Part shown: in pieces, positions 1 to 8,093 of the stretch | Layout of the letters: each line of letters opens with the position of its first letter | How positions within the stretch are numbered: the stretch's first letter is position 1 | Assembly: GCA_903957405.1 (NCBI GenBank) | Contig: CAJBPC010000807.1 | Location: 1-21,044, forward strand | Reading direction: 5' to 3' | Source: an uncultured bacterium | Lineage (GTDB): Bacteria; Bacteroidota; Bacteroidia; Chitinophagales; Chitinophagaceae | Length of the DNA: 21,044 nucleotides | The notes under the pieces: generated by a model | Told to the model about the DNA's origin: nothing | Databases searched by the model: none | Seen by the model: the letters and a program-made list of their open reading frames with translations, nothing else | Made by a program: the position numbers and the translations under genes

Positions 1-72
1 CAAATGATCTGCGACGGAAAAATGGACAAAGTGAAGATCGATTTCAAACTCACGCTCAGGCCATCACTTTGA
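1..72 (+). CDS. C-terminal tail of a partial gene, possibly a sulfatase
   Basis: Frame 1 is open from the window edge to a TGA at 70-72 and gives 23 residues containing DGKMDKVKIDFKL. A pattern of the type 'F-x-GK-(I/M)-x-KV-x-(I/V)-D-(L/F)-K' is common at the very end of bacterial formylglycine-dependent arylsulfatases, which often sit beside GH127 enzymes in Bacteroidota. That resemblance is the only basis for the guess. Third-position base composition of this frame fits the neighbouring genes better than frame 3, which stays open until it overlaps the next start. No catalytic domain lies inside the window, so the identity cannot be confirmed from here. Confidence 0.4.
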   Translation, partial: QMICDGKMDKVKIDFKLTLRPSL

Positions 73-226
73 GAAACCAGGAGACTTCAACGGACCAAAT
101 GATGGACTTCATCTCAACTTTGGCGGAGTTGCCGCTCAAACATTTGCCATACCCATCATACATGAAGGACAAGGATGCCAATCAGTCGTTACCTGCCTAT
201 ATTCATATCGAAAAAACAGATGCCAT

Positions 227-2254
227 ATGAGCAAGAGATCATGTATCAAACCATTCATGCTGGCTGTAAGCATGTTCAGTGCGGCAGTCACATTCGGACA
301 ACAAAAAGCGGCCCTGCCATCCGACCGCCTCATGCCGCTACAGGCAGGCGCATCTCGGATAGAAGGTTATTTGGGTGGCAAGATCGACCTGTGCATCCAC
401 AACGGAATCATGGGTCGCGACTTCAACCTGTACCTAAAACCCTTCATGGACCGCAACGATGATCCCAACAAATGGCAGGGTGAATTCTGGGGCAAATGGT
501 TCACATCCGCAGCACTCGCGCACCACTACGCTCCGGTCACCCGGTACCGTGAAATCATCGACGAAGCGGCTGATGGTCTCGTGAAGACACAGGATGATAA
601 GGGTAAACTCAGCACGTACACAAACGACTTCGGGGACTGGGATATTTGGGGAAGAAAATACGCCATCCTCGGTCTGGTAGCGCACTATGATGAAACGGGT
701 GACAAGAGATCCCTGGCAGCTGCGGCACGCTCAGTCGACAACCTGATAGAAGTGGCAGGACCCGGCAAACGCAAACTCACAGAGACGGGCCTGTCACTCC
801 TGGAGGCATTATCGTCCAGCTCCGTACTGGAGCCTGTGGTATTGACATATCGACGCACAGGCGAGAAAAAATACCTCGACTTCGCAAAACACATCGTGAA
901 GCAATGGAGTGAACCAAACGCCTATAATGCGCGTGGCATGAAGCTCGTAGAAGATGCACTGGCAGGCATCGACCCCATCTTCATTTCAGCTCCGAAAGGA
1001 TATGAACAGATGTCATGCTATGAAGGCCTTTGTGAACTCTATCGTGCGACCGGAGAAAAAAAATACCTGGATGCAGTCGTGCGATTTGCCAACAAAGTAC
1101 GTGAAAAAGAAATCATGATCGTCGGTTCGGGCTCCAGTGGAGAACTTTGGTGCGATGGCAAGATGAGGCAGACGGAAATGCTGGAACAAACCATGGAAAC
1201 CTGCGTGACCGCAACATGGATGAAACTTTGCCACCAGCTGCTCCGGCTCACGGGAGATCCCGTATGGGCCGACGAGATGGAAATATCCCTGTACAACGCA
1301 TTACTCGGCGCCATGACGGCTGACGGCAGCTGGTGGGCATACTTTTCACCGCTCACCGGCGAAAGGGTACCCAGCCACATGCAGGTACCGAGCTGCCAGA
1401 CAAGTTGCTGCGTGGCAAATGGCCCTCGTGGCCTCATGACAGTGCCCGCATGGTCGGTCATGTCAGCCGAAAAAGGCCCGGTCATCAACCTATACGAACA
1501 GGGGCAATGGTCTGTGCCAGTTTCCGGCACAGGGGTTGTCACGATCCGGCAGGAGACGACTTACCCGCGTGAAGGATCTGTAAAGATCTTCATCCGTCAG
1601 GCAAACACAAATAAATATACGATCAAACTCCGCATCCCTTCATGGAGTCAAAAATTTAAGGTATCCGTGAACGGTAGTCCTGCCGGGATTCGAACGGGTG
1701 GATGGCTGACGATAGAACGCACCTGGAAAGATGGCGATATCATCGACGTGGAAACAGACATGCGAGGACGGGTGATCAAGGCACCGGGCAATCCGAATCA
1801 CATGGCAGTCATGCGGGGTCCGGTGGTACTATCGATCGACAGCAGGTTGGTAAATGCCGATGACCGGAACCTATGGCTGCTGCACGAAGGATACCAATGG
1901 AAATACGACAAGGCATGGAAGATCGACTACGCACTCCTGAAGCCGGTTTCATCCTTCCCGGACGTGATGTACATCGACCTGAAACCGGTGAAATCACCCA
2001 ACGGCATCTGGATGGCTTTCGAAGCGCCATTTCTCTTACGCCCTACACACTTCGTGAAACACGAAAAAACATCCCTGCTGCTATGCGACTACGCTTCCGC
2101 CGGTAATAAATATGAATCCTCAAACCCCTTTCGTGTGTGGCTGCCACAACCGCTGTATTTGCGAACAGCCTACCCGCCGGAAGCATGGAAATCTCTCTAC
2201 CAGCGGGAAGATAAAAGACCGGGCATCCCCCTGACGCAGGTTTCGAAGGAATGA
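227..2254 (+). CDS. Secreted GH127-family glycosidase (beta-L-arabinofuranosidase type, DUF1680)
   Basis: A 675-residue exported glycoside hydrolase of the GH127/DUF1680 group, whose characterised members remove beta-L-arabinofuranosyl residues from plant glycans. The N-terminus (MSKRSCIKPF, then a hydrophobic run ending near TFGQQ) is a signal peptide, which supports the start at 227. An (alpha/alpha)6-barrel fills about residues 60-420, with helical-repeat phrases such as GEFWGKWFTSAAL and YEGLCELYRATGEKKYLDA. The Zn-thiolate active site of the family is recognisable: Glu324 and Cys326 in ETC, and the tandem Cys394-Cys395 in SCCVANGPRG. In family enzyme HypBA1 the equivalents are E338, C340, C417 and C418, the first of the two cysteines being the nucleophile. 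A beta-sandwich region follows to the C-terminus. All catalytic ligands are present, so it should be active; exact sugar specificity (GH127 or the related GH146) is inference. It lies upstream of an esterase on the same strand. Confidence 0.9.
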   Translation: MSKRSCIKPFMLAVSMFSAAVTFGQQKAALPSDRLMPLQAGASRIEGYLGGKIDLCIHNGIMGRDFNLYLKPFMDRNDDPNKWQGEFWGKWFTSAALAHHYAPVTRYREIIDEAADGLVKTQDDKGKLSTYTNDFGDWDIWGRKYAILGLVAHYDETGDKRSLAAAARSVDNLIEVAGPGKRKLTETGLSLLEALSSSSVLEPVVLTYRRTGEKKYLDFAKHIVKQWSEPNAYNARGMKLVEDALAGIDPIFISAPKGYEQMSCYEGLCELYRATGEKKYLDAVVRFANKVREKEIMIVGSGSSGELWCDGKMRQTEMLEQTMETCVTATWMKLCHQLLRLTGDPVWADEMEISLYNALLGAMTADGSWWAYFSPLTGERVPSHMQVPSCQTSCCVANGPRGLMTVPAWSVMSAEKGPVINLYEQGQWSVPVSGTGVVTIRQETTYPREGSVKIFIRQANTNKYTIKLRIPSWSQKFKVSVNGSPAGIRTGGWLTIERTWKDGDIIDVETDMRGRVIKAPGNPNHMAVMRGPVVLSIDSRLVNADDRNLWLLHEGYQWKYDKAWKIDYALLKPVSSFPDVMYIDLKPVKSPNGIWMAFEAPFLLRPTHFVKHEKTSLLLCDYASAGNKYESSNPFRVWLPQPLYLRTAYPPEAWKSLYQREDKRPGIPLTQVSKE

Positions 2255-2293
2255 ATCCGTGGAATGATGCGGAGCTCATGCACATTACTTTGA

Positions 2294-2356
2294 CCTGCTT
2301 CTCATATCATTACGCCATCCCATACACCTGTGATGCGTCCTGATATGAGAAGCAGG
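2294..2356. terminator. Long intergenic hairpin (16-bp perfect stem plus inner stem)
   Basis: CCTGCTTCTCATATCA at 2294-2309 is matched exactly by its reverse complement at 2341-2356. Inside, after a 2x2 mismatch, ACGC(C)ATC at 2312-2319 pairs with GATGCGT at 2332-2338 with one bulged C, leaving a loop of about 12 bases. The structure lies 39 bases after the GH127 stop and 178 bases before the esterase start. No clear U-tract follows (AAATTTAGC), so a simple intrinsic terminator is uncertain. An mRNA-stabilising hairpin or a small palindromic repeat element are alternatives. The rest of 2255-2534 shows no gene; TACATTAG at 2500-2507 is a weak -7-like element for the next gene. Confidence 0.55.
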
Positions 2357-2534
2357 AAATTTAGCAGACAGGAGCACTTACGCAGCCTGTCCTGACCATG
2401 TAGGGTTGCAGGCAGGTGACATCAGGAAATAAACAATGATTTCAGTAAGTACAGGAAGGTCGATCCAATGATATGACCGTGGAGATCAAATCCAATTTGT
2501 ACATTAGCTAACATAAATTAAAACAGAAGCTGCC

Positions 2535-4490
2535 ATGTTCATTTTCCTCCACCGTGCCTTCCCCTACTTCCTATCCCTGATCCTCTCCCTTCAGGTATCC
2601 GCACAGCAGTTGCGCGTCGCATCCGTATTCAACCACCACATGGTCATACAGAAAGGCGCACACGCTCCGGTATGGGGGCATGCGTCTCCCGGCACCATGG
2701 TGACGGTCGACTTTGCAGGATACAGAACGGCTGCAAAAACAAATGCGGATGGACGATGGATGGCACGCATGCCGATGCTCGATTACGGAGGGCCCTACGA
2801 CATGAAGGTCTTCGCCAGGGATACGGTCGTGCTTAAAGATGTGATGGTCGGAGAAGTATGGCTGGCATCCGGACAGTCGAACATGGAATGGTCGATGGGC
2901 ATGGGCATCGGTCCGGATACGGAAAAGGAAATCGCTGCCGCCAGCTATGAGCACATACGGTACTACGTCGTCCCGCACAAGACAAGCATTGTGCCGCTCG
3001 AAGACACCGAAAAGAGCGAATGGCTCAGACTGACGCCGCAAACAGCCCGACACATCTCTGCCGTGGCCTATTTCTTTGCACGCGATCTGCACCTCGATAA
3101 AAAGGTTGCCGTGGGCATCATCAGCTCCTCCTGGGGCGCCACGAGCGCGCATACCTGGATGAGCGGCGAGATGCTGGCCACGCATCCTGACTTCAGGAAA
3201 CCCGTCCTTGCACTCGACCGCGATCCGAAAAAATGGGAAGAGACCGTATACAGAAACCTGGAGAATGACCGCACCCGCGACAGCCTGGCGGCTGCAAGCG
3301 ATGCGGGCATCAAGGCCGGAGTGCAGACACCCGGATATGCTGACAGCGCCTGGAAGCGGATCACTTATCCCCTTAACATGGACAAGGCCGGAAAGCCCGG
3401 ATTCTGGGGCATCAGCTGGTTCCGGAAGACCTTCGACGCATCTTCGGTCATGCGTGGCCGTAAGGCTTCCTTGCGCATCTTCCTGCGCGGACGGGAATCA
3501 CAGGTCTTCCTGAACGGAAAACCTCTCGGCAAGGTCGACAATCCAGAACAGGAAGTGACATTCGACATCCCCGCAGGTCTCCTGAAAGAGGGACGGAACA
3601 CCCTGGCGATAAGGCTCTACCACCACTGGGGCATCGGTCTGGTCGGCAATGAACAATCAGATCCTGTCATCGAGTTGGCAGACAAAAAAGCATCCGTGTC
3701 CCTCAAAGGCGAATGGCGGTGCAACAACGAGATCGAAGCCGCAGTTCCGCAGATGCAGGGCTATTACAACCAGCTCACCGTACAGTACAACGCCCGCATC
3801 GCACCGATCATCCCATATGGCATCAAAGGCGTGATATGGTACCAGGGCGAAAGCAATGCCAGCAGGGCTTATCAATACAGGTCCCTATTCCCCTTGGTAA
3901 TGCAGGACTGGCGCATGCGCTGGCAGCAGGGGATCTTCCCGTTCCTGTTCGTCCAATTGGCCAACCACAAAGAAAAAAAGACCCTACCGGCGGATGATGC
4001 CGTGGCCGAACTCCGGGAGGCTCAGGCAATGACATTGTCACAACCCGCCACAGGAATGGCCTGCGCCATCGACATCGGTGACCCACTCGACATCCATCCC
4101 CGCAATAAACTAGACGTCGGGAAAAGACTCTATCTCTCCGCAAGGAAAGTCGCCTATGGAGAAGACATCGTTCATGCCGGACCCATGTATGAATCCCACC
4201 GAGTCGAAGGTGACAGGATCCGCATCCGATTCTCCTCCTTGGGCGGCGGACTGGTGCTGAAGAGCGGAACCGTGCTGAAGGGATTCTCGATGGCGGGAAG
4301 CGACAGGATCTTCAAATGGGCAGAGGCCGTCATCGATGGGGAGTCCGTGCTCGTACACTGCCCCGGGATGGCAAAGCCCGAAGCTGTGAGGTATGCCTGG
4401 GAATCCAACCCCGATGGCAATCTGTACAACAAAGAGGGGCTTCCCATGGTCCCCTTCCGCACGGATGCATATAAGCTCCTCACGGAGTGA
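2535..4490 (+). CDS. Exported sialate O-acetylesterase-like SGNH hydrolase
   Basis: A 651-residue carbohydrate esterase of the SASA/DUF303 group (9-O-acetylesterase type), expected to remove acetyl groups from sugars in the periplasm or outside the cell. A signal peptide covers the first 23 or so residues (hydrophobic YFLSLILSLQVSAQQ). The nucleophile block is GQSNMEW with Ser115. The oxyanion/Asn block appears as GVIWYQGESNAS near residue 433. The C-terminal acid-base block DIHPRNK supplies Asp519 and His521. Between these, about residues 270-385, lies an inserted beta-sandwich resembling a galactose-binding domain (ITYP, FWGISWFRKTF, VFLNGKPLG), as in the long sialate esterases. All key residues are intact. 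In environmental Bacteroidota such proteins commonly deacetylate plant polysaccharides rather than sialic acid, so the real substrate may be an acetylated pectin or hemicellulose, in line with the GH127 upstream. Confidence 0.88.
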   Translation: MFIFLHRAFPYFLSLILSLQVSAQQLRVASVFNHHMVIQKGAHAPVWGHASPGTMVTVDFAGYRTAAKTNADGRWMARMPMLDYGGPYDMKVFARDTVVLKDVMVGEVWLASGQSNMEWSMGMGIGPDTEKEIAAASYEHIRYYVVPHKTSIVPLEDTEKSEWLRLTPQTARHISAVAYFFARDLHLDKKVAVGIISSSWGATSAHTWMSGEMLATHPDFRKPVLALDRDPKKWEETVYRNLENDRTRDSLAAASDAGIKAGVQTPGYADSAWKRITYPLNMDKAGKPGFWGISWFRKTFDASSVMRGRKASLRIFLRGRESQVFLNGKPLGKVDNPEQEVTFDIPAGLLKEGRNTLAIRLYHHWGIGLVGNEQSDPVIELADKKASVSLKGEWRCNNEIEAAVPQMQGYYNQLTVQYNARIAPIIPYGIKGVIWYQGESNASRAYQYRSLFPLVMQDWRMRWQQGIFPFLFVQLANHKEKKTLPADDAVAELREAQAMTLSQPATGMACAIDIGDPLDIHPRNKLDVGKRLYLSARKVAYGEDIVHAGPMYESHRVEGDRIRIRFSSLGGGLVLKSGTVLKGFSMAGSDRIFKWAEAVIDGESVLVHCPGMAKPEAVRYAWESNPDGNLYNKEGLPMVPFRTDAYKLLTE

Positions 4491-4502
4491 TATGCCTCCG
4501 TG
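4481..4502. terminator. Short hairpin spanning the esterase stop codon
   Basis: CACGGAG at 4481-4487 and CTCCGTG at 4496-4502 form a 7-bp stem with an 8-base loop that contains the stop codon TGA. It is followed by CATGAAAAAAAG, with no U-run directly after the stem. It could help end transcription or protect the 3' end; the stem is short, so the call is tentative. Confidence 0.3.
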
Positions 4503-4548
4503 CCATGAAAAAAAGACAGGACAACATCCGTATTTTTTGTAACATCGG

Positions 4549-4556
4549 TATTTTTG
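4549..4556 (+). promoter_or_regulatory. Bacteroidota -7 promoter element upstream of the JmjC gene
   Basis: TATTTTTG matches the Bacteroidota sigma-ABfr -7 consensus TAnnTTTG exactly. It would place a transcription start near 4563, about 59 bases before the ATG at 4622. No good TTTG is seen at the -33 position, so the match is only partial. A near-copy of the surrounding sequence (ACATCCGTATTTTTTG at 4524-4539) lies just upstream and may be a second -7 or a small tandem duplication. Confidence 0.35.
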
Positions 4557-4621
4557 CACCTGCACTGCCCGGTAACAGGCCCGTGTGAAAAATCCGTTCG
4601 TATCAAAAGAATGTTTTCCTG

Positions 4622-5497
4622 ATGATCCTTCAGCAGATAGATGTGCTCGACGAGATAGACCTAGTGAGGTTCCGAAAAGAGTATCACGAACCTAAAAAAC
4701 CACTGGTACTCAAAGGACTCGCCCGACAATGGCCGGCATACGAGCAGTGGGACTGGTCGTTGTTGCGCAAAGAAGTGGGGCACTGCAAAGTGGCGCTCTA
4801 CAACAACGTCAAAAGCGATGCATACACCCCGATCAACGCTGCAGACGACTATAAGACCTTCGGAGAATACATCGACATGATCGAAAAAGGACCCGCGGAA
4901 TGGCGGATATTCCTCTTCAACATCTTCGAACACGCCCCGCAGCTGAAAGCGGATTTCACCTGGCCGGAAGACCTGATGACAGGTTTCGTCAAGCGCTATC
5001 CGATGCTGTTCACCGGAGGTGAAGGGAGCATCACCCATATGCACTTCGACATCGACCTGAGCCACATCATGCACACGCAGTTCATAGGTCGAAAAAAAGT
5101 ACTGCTGTTCCCCCATGAGGAACAACACAAACTCTACCGAAAACCTTATGAAGTATTGAGCCTGGTCGACTTCACACACTACGATCAGCCGGATAGCAGG
5201 ATCGACTTCGACAGATTCCCCGCCGTGAAACAGGCAAAGGGATATGAGGTCGTGCTCGGGCATGGCGACACGCTTTTCATGCCCGCCGGATACTGGCACC
5301 ACATGGAATATCTTGAAAGCGGTTTCGCCATCAGCCTCCGCGCAATGCAATCATCCCTGACAGGCAAACTGAAGGGACTGTCAAACATCCTGTTCATGCG
5401 GAACATCGACACGCTTTTAAAAAAAACACTCCCGCATCCCTGGTACAACCATAAGGAACGCCTCGCCCATGAACGGGCCAAAAGCCACACCGCCTGA
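4622..5497 (+). CDS. FIH-like JmjC / cupin_8 2-oxoglutarate Fe(II) oxygenase
   Basis: A 291-residue cytoplasmic protein of the cupin_8 (JmjC-like) family, with no signal peptide or membrane segment. The active site of 2-oxoglutarate/Fe(II) hydroxylases can be read residue by residue. His141 and Asp143 in THMHFD are the proximal metal ligands. Thr138 precedes them by three residues, as Thr196 does in human FIH. Lys158 in GRKKVLLFP aligns with the 2-oxoglutarate-binding Lys214 of FIH, and the second His of YWHHMEYL (His227) aligns with FIH His279. All five are present, so an active oxygenase is likely. The N-terminal segment with PKKPLVLKGLARQWPA is the usual cupin_8 entry strand. Substrate is unknown; relatives hydroxylate protein side chains or tRNA bases. 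The nearest gene downstream on the same strand is an outer-membrane barrel protein starting 130 bp after its stop; co-transcription is possible but not shown. Confidence 0.85.
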   Translation: MILQQIDVLDEIDLVRFRKEYHEPKKPLVLKGLARQWPAYEQWDWSLLRKEVGHCKVALYNNVKSDAYTPINAADDYKTFGEYIDMIEKGPAEWRIFLFNIFEHAPQLKADFTWPEDLMTGFVKRYPMLFTGGEGSITHMHFDIDLSHIMHTQFIGRKKVLLFPHEEQHKLYRKPYEVLSLVDFTHYDQPDSRIDFDRFPAVKQAKGYEVVLGHGDTLFMPAGYWHHMEYLESGFAISLRAMQSSLTGKLKGLSNILFMRNIDTLLKKTLPHPWYNHKERLAHERAKSHTA

Positions 5498-5557
5498 TGA
5501 ATGGCGGGTTGTGTTCGGATCATTCCGAGCACGCCTCTGTCGGCCCGCAGCCCGGGT

Positions 5558-5582
5558 AAGGCCATGCACGATGCATGGCCTT
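5558..5582. terminator. Compact 11-bp hairpin between the oxygenase and barrel genes
   Basis: AAGGCCATGCA at 5558-5568 pairs perfectly with TGCATGGCCTT at 5572-5582 around a 3-base loop (CGA). It lies 61 bases after the JmjC gene stop and 45 bases before the barrel gene start. The stem is stable, but no U-tract follows, so it could be a Rho-independent-like terminator, an attenuating leader hairpin or a protein-binding dyad. Confidence 0.45.
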
Positions 5583-5627
5583 GAAACATTCGAGTCCAAC
5601 CCCTTATACCGTATATTTACAACAAGC

Positions 5628-7892
5628 ATGAAACTGATTTATCTCGTCATTGCCCTGTCGGCGTGTATCGCCGGCCAAGCGCAGGACCTAACAATCCTCA
5701 AGGACAAACAACTCGATAGCGCACGGAGATCCCTTTTGCAGTATGATACCATCCCGAAAAACGTATCGCTGAAGGACATCGTCATCAAGGGCAAAAAACC
5801 CCCGGTATCCTTCCGCATCGACCGACAAGTGTTCCAGGCATCGGCATACGCCAATGCGGCCAACGGAAGTGCGGTCGACCTGATCAAAAACCTCCCGTCC
5901 GTCACCCTCAACGGCCAGGGTGAGATCAATGTCAGGGGATCTTCCAGCTTCCAGGTATTGGTCAACGGACGACCCACGCAGGGCGACCCGGCTTTCGTAC
6001 TCGGACAAATACCCGCCTCTCAAATTGATAACATCGAGCTGATCAGCAGTCCGGGTGCGGCGTATGATGCCGACGGGAAAAGCGGGATCATCAATATCAT
6101 CACCAAGTCCGCGCCAGAAAAAGGCCTCGTGGTGCAATCCAACCTCATGCTCGGCACCCCTGCGATCAATAACTTCGGCAATACGCGCTATGAACAGCTG
6201 CAGCGCGGTGCGGCGGACATATCCGTCTCGTTTCAAAAAGGAAGATGGGATTTCAGCAGTGGCGTCAACTACCTGCGCAACGACATGGCCGGATACCGGG
6301 AAGGGGATGTCAACACCACCTACGCCAACCGGTTCACCACCTTCCCATCCATGGGAGAAAGAAGTTTCCGCCGCTACAACTACGGCGGTCGCGTCGGAAT
6401 GGCCTACGAACCCAACGATAAGACCAGGCTAGAGTCCGCTTTATACCTCGGCAAGAGATTCCAAAGCCGGGTGGCGGACCTATTGTATGACAACACCCAC
6501 AAGGACCTTGCAACAGGCCAGGTGACCTCATTCCGGTATTTCAACGAGAACACTCAGGACAAAGAAGGCATCTTCACCCTGGCAAGCATCGGATCATCCC
6601 ATAAGCTGAGCCGGACGACCAGCCTCCAGTTTTCGGCGCAATACGAAGGTGCAAACCTGAAAGGAGTCACCACCAACCACAACCTTTCATATCCGGGATT
6701 GGATATCGACTATCAGGAGACCGTCAACCCGTCAGAAAATCCATTAAAAGCATACCGCCTCAAGGCCGACCTGGTGCACCGCAACGGTACCAAGAGCCTT
6801 CAGGGTGGATATCAGTTCAGGTATGACACCCAGGAAGGGGATTTCAGATACTTGTACCGTGACTATGGAAGCACGGCATTCGTTACGGATCCGGCATTCA
6901 CCAGCACCATCACGGTGCAGAACCACATCCATGCCCTGTATGCGCAGTATGCGGATGAAATCGGTCCATTAGCCTACCAGGGCGGGCTTCGCATGGAGAC
7001 AATGCACAGGAGTCTTCAGACAAAAGCATCTGCAGGGACGCAGGAACTGGACCTCGTGAATCTCTTCCCATCAGCACTGCTGCGCTACAAATGGAACGAA
7101 AAAACAACCATCAAGGCATCCTATGGCAGGCGCATCAAACGAACCAACAACTTCGAGCTGAACCCTATACCGGAAAGGGAACACTCAGAAACCCTCGAAC
7201 AGGGCGACCCGGCCCTGCTGCCGGAACTGACCGGAACCTTCGAGGCGGGAATAGAACGGCGAATGGGTCGGGGCAGCCTCGCCTTCACGCTGTACCATCA
7301 GCAGATAAAAAATCCGATCCAACGGGTCAACAAAGTCTATAACGACACCATCCTCAGCAGGATCTACACCAATGCCGGTCGTGCTTTGCAGACAGGCGCA
7401 GAGGCAAGCTTCAGCTACAAGGTCGGAAAGGCATGGCAGGTGATACTCGGGGGAAATGTGTACAAATACCGCATCAATGGCACCCTGTTCGGAGGCACGA
7501 ACGAACTCAGCAACAGCAGTTGGGTGTATTCCATCAACAGTGTGCAGACCTTCAGCATCAAAGAAAACTGGTCGGTTCAGTTCAGCGTCAACTACCTCTC
7601 ACGACGCGCCACCCTGCAGGGAGAAGACGACGCATTCCTATCCCCAAACCTATCCGTGAAGAAGACCACAAAAAACAATCGCGTGACGTTCATGGCACAG
7701 TGGTTGCACATAGACGCCGGCCTCGGGATCTCCAACCGGCAACGCATCAGCACCTGGGGCGCTGATTTCTACAATACGACACTGTACATCTACGAACCCG
7801 ACCAGCTCCAGTTCTCCGTTGGCTTCAACCTGAGCCGAAAGAACCGGAAGATCATCCTGCCGCAAAGCGAGATGGCGGAAAAAGAGTTCTGA
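5628..7892 (+). CDS. TonB-dependent outer-membrane beta-barrel protein (OMP_b-brl_3 type)
   Basis: The reading frame is open from 5469, but the chosen start is the ATG at 5628, giving 754 residues. It opens with a clear signal peptide (MKLIYLVIALSACIAGQAQ) and avoids overlapping the upstream gene. A TonB-receptor plug follows at about residues 40-170, with SLKDIVIKGKKP, VDLIKNLPSV, INVRGSSSFQVLVNGRP and DADGKSGIINIITK. The remainder is a beta-barrel rich in alternating aromatic strands, ending in SVGFNLSRKNRKI and a charged tail rather than an aromatic last residue. Many members of this PF14905-like family carry an N-terminal carboxypeptidase-regulatory-like domain; here only about 40 residues separate the signal peptide from the plug, so that domain is missing. 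The cargo is unknown. TATATTTA at 5612-5619 resembles the -7 promoter element but sits only 8 bases before the ATG. Confidence 0.82.
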   Translation: MKLIYLVIALSACIAGQAQDLTILKDKQLDSARRSLLQYDTIPKNVSLKDIVIKGKKPPVSFRIDRQVFQASAYANAANGSAVDLIKNLPSVTLNGQGEINVRGSSSFQVLVNGRPTQGDPAFVLGQIPASQIDNIELISSPGAAYDADGKSGIINIITKSAPEKGLVVQSNLMLGTPAINNFGNTRYEQLQRGAADISVSFQKGRWDFSSGVNYLRNDMAGYREGDVNTTYANRFTTFPSMGERSFRRYNYGGRVGMAYEPNDKTRLESALYLGKRFQSRVADLLYDNTHKDLATGQVTSFRYFNENTQDKEGIFTLASIGSSHKLSRTTSLQFSAQYEGANLKGVTTNHNLSYPGLDIDYQETVNPSENPLKAYRLKADLVHRNGTKSLQGGYQFRYDTQEGDFRYLYRDYGSTAFVTDPAFTSTITVQNHIHALYAQYADEIGPLAYQGGLRMETMHRSLQTKASAGTQELDLVNLFPSALLRYKWNEKTTIKASYGRRIKRTNNFELNPIPEREHSETLEQGDPALLPELTGTFEAGIERRMGRGSLAFTLYHQQIKNPIQRVNKVYNDTILSRIYTNAGRALQTGAEASFSYKVGKAWQVILGGNVYKYRINGTLFGGTNELSNSSWVYSINSVQTFSIKENWSVQFSVNYLSRRATLQGEDDAFLSPNLSVKKTTKNNRVTFMAQWLHIDAGLGISNRQRISTWGADFYNTTLYIYEPDQLQFSVGFNLSRKNRKIILPQSEMAEKEF

Positions 7893-8034
7893 CGCAAGAA
7901 AGCAAACAGACTGAACAGATCAACAATTCCCGATCCGAGATGGATATGCCACAGGCCGCATCAAGGATAAGAAGATGCCGATCAGCTGTATTTGTATAGA
8001 CTGAAATCTGAGGGATTCAATGACAGCCAGAAAG

Positions 8035-8068
8035 ACCGATGCCCCGGCAACATGGCCAGGGCATCGGT
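8035..8068. terminator. Bidirectional terminator-like hairpin between convergent genes
   Basis: ACCGATGCCC at 8035-8044 and GGGCATCGGT at 8059-8068 are exact reverse complements. Inside, GGC at 8046-8048 can pair with GCC at 8055-8057 around an AACATG loop after one mismatch. The element lies between the barrel gene ending at 7892 (+) and the susD-like gene ending at 8094 (-), the usual place for a shared terminator. Flanks are A-rich on the left (CAGAAAG) and mildly T-rich on the right. Confidence 0.6.
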
Positions 8069-8093
8069 ATCATTGCTACACTACACGATGAGG

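Noticed and set aside
3..230. Frame-3 open stretch ending in a 4-base ATGA overlap with the GH127 start
   Set aside because: Its first half has low GC at third positions and no recognisable protein pattern, while frame 1 fits a gene tail better. A short ORF from the ATG at 99 or 102 cannot be fully excluded.
2571..3185. 204-codon minus-strand ORF opposite the esterase
   Set aside because: Antisense shadow of the catalytic GQSN region; its translation shows no family motif.
5469..5627. N-terminal extension of the barrel protein from an ATG at 5469
   Set aside because: It overlaps the oxygenase gene, has non-protein-like composition and would bury the clear signal peptide that starts at 5628.
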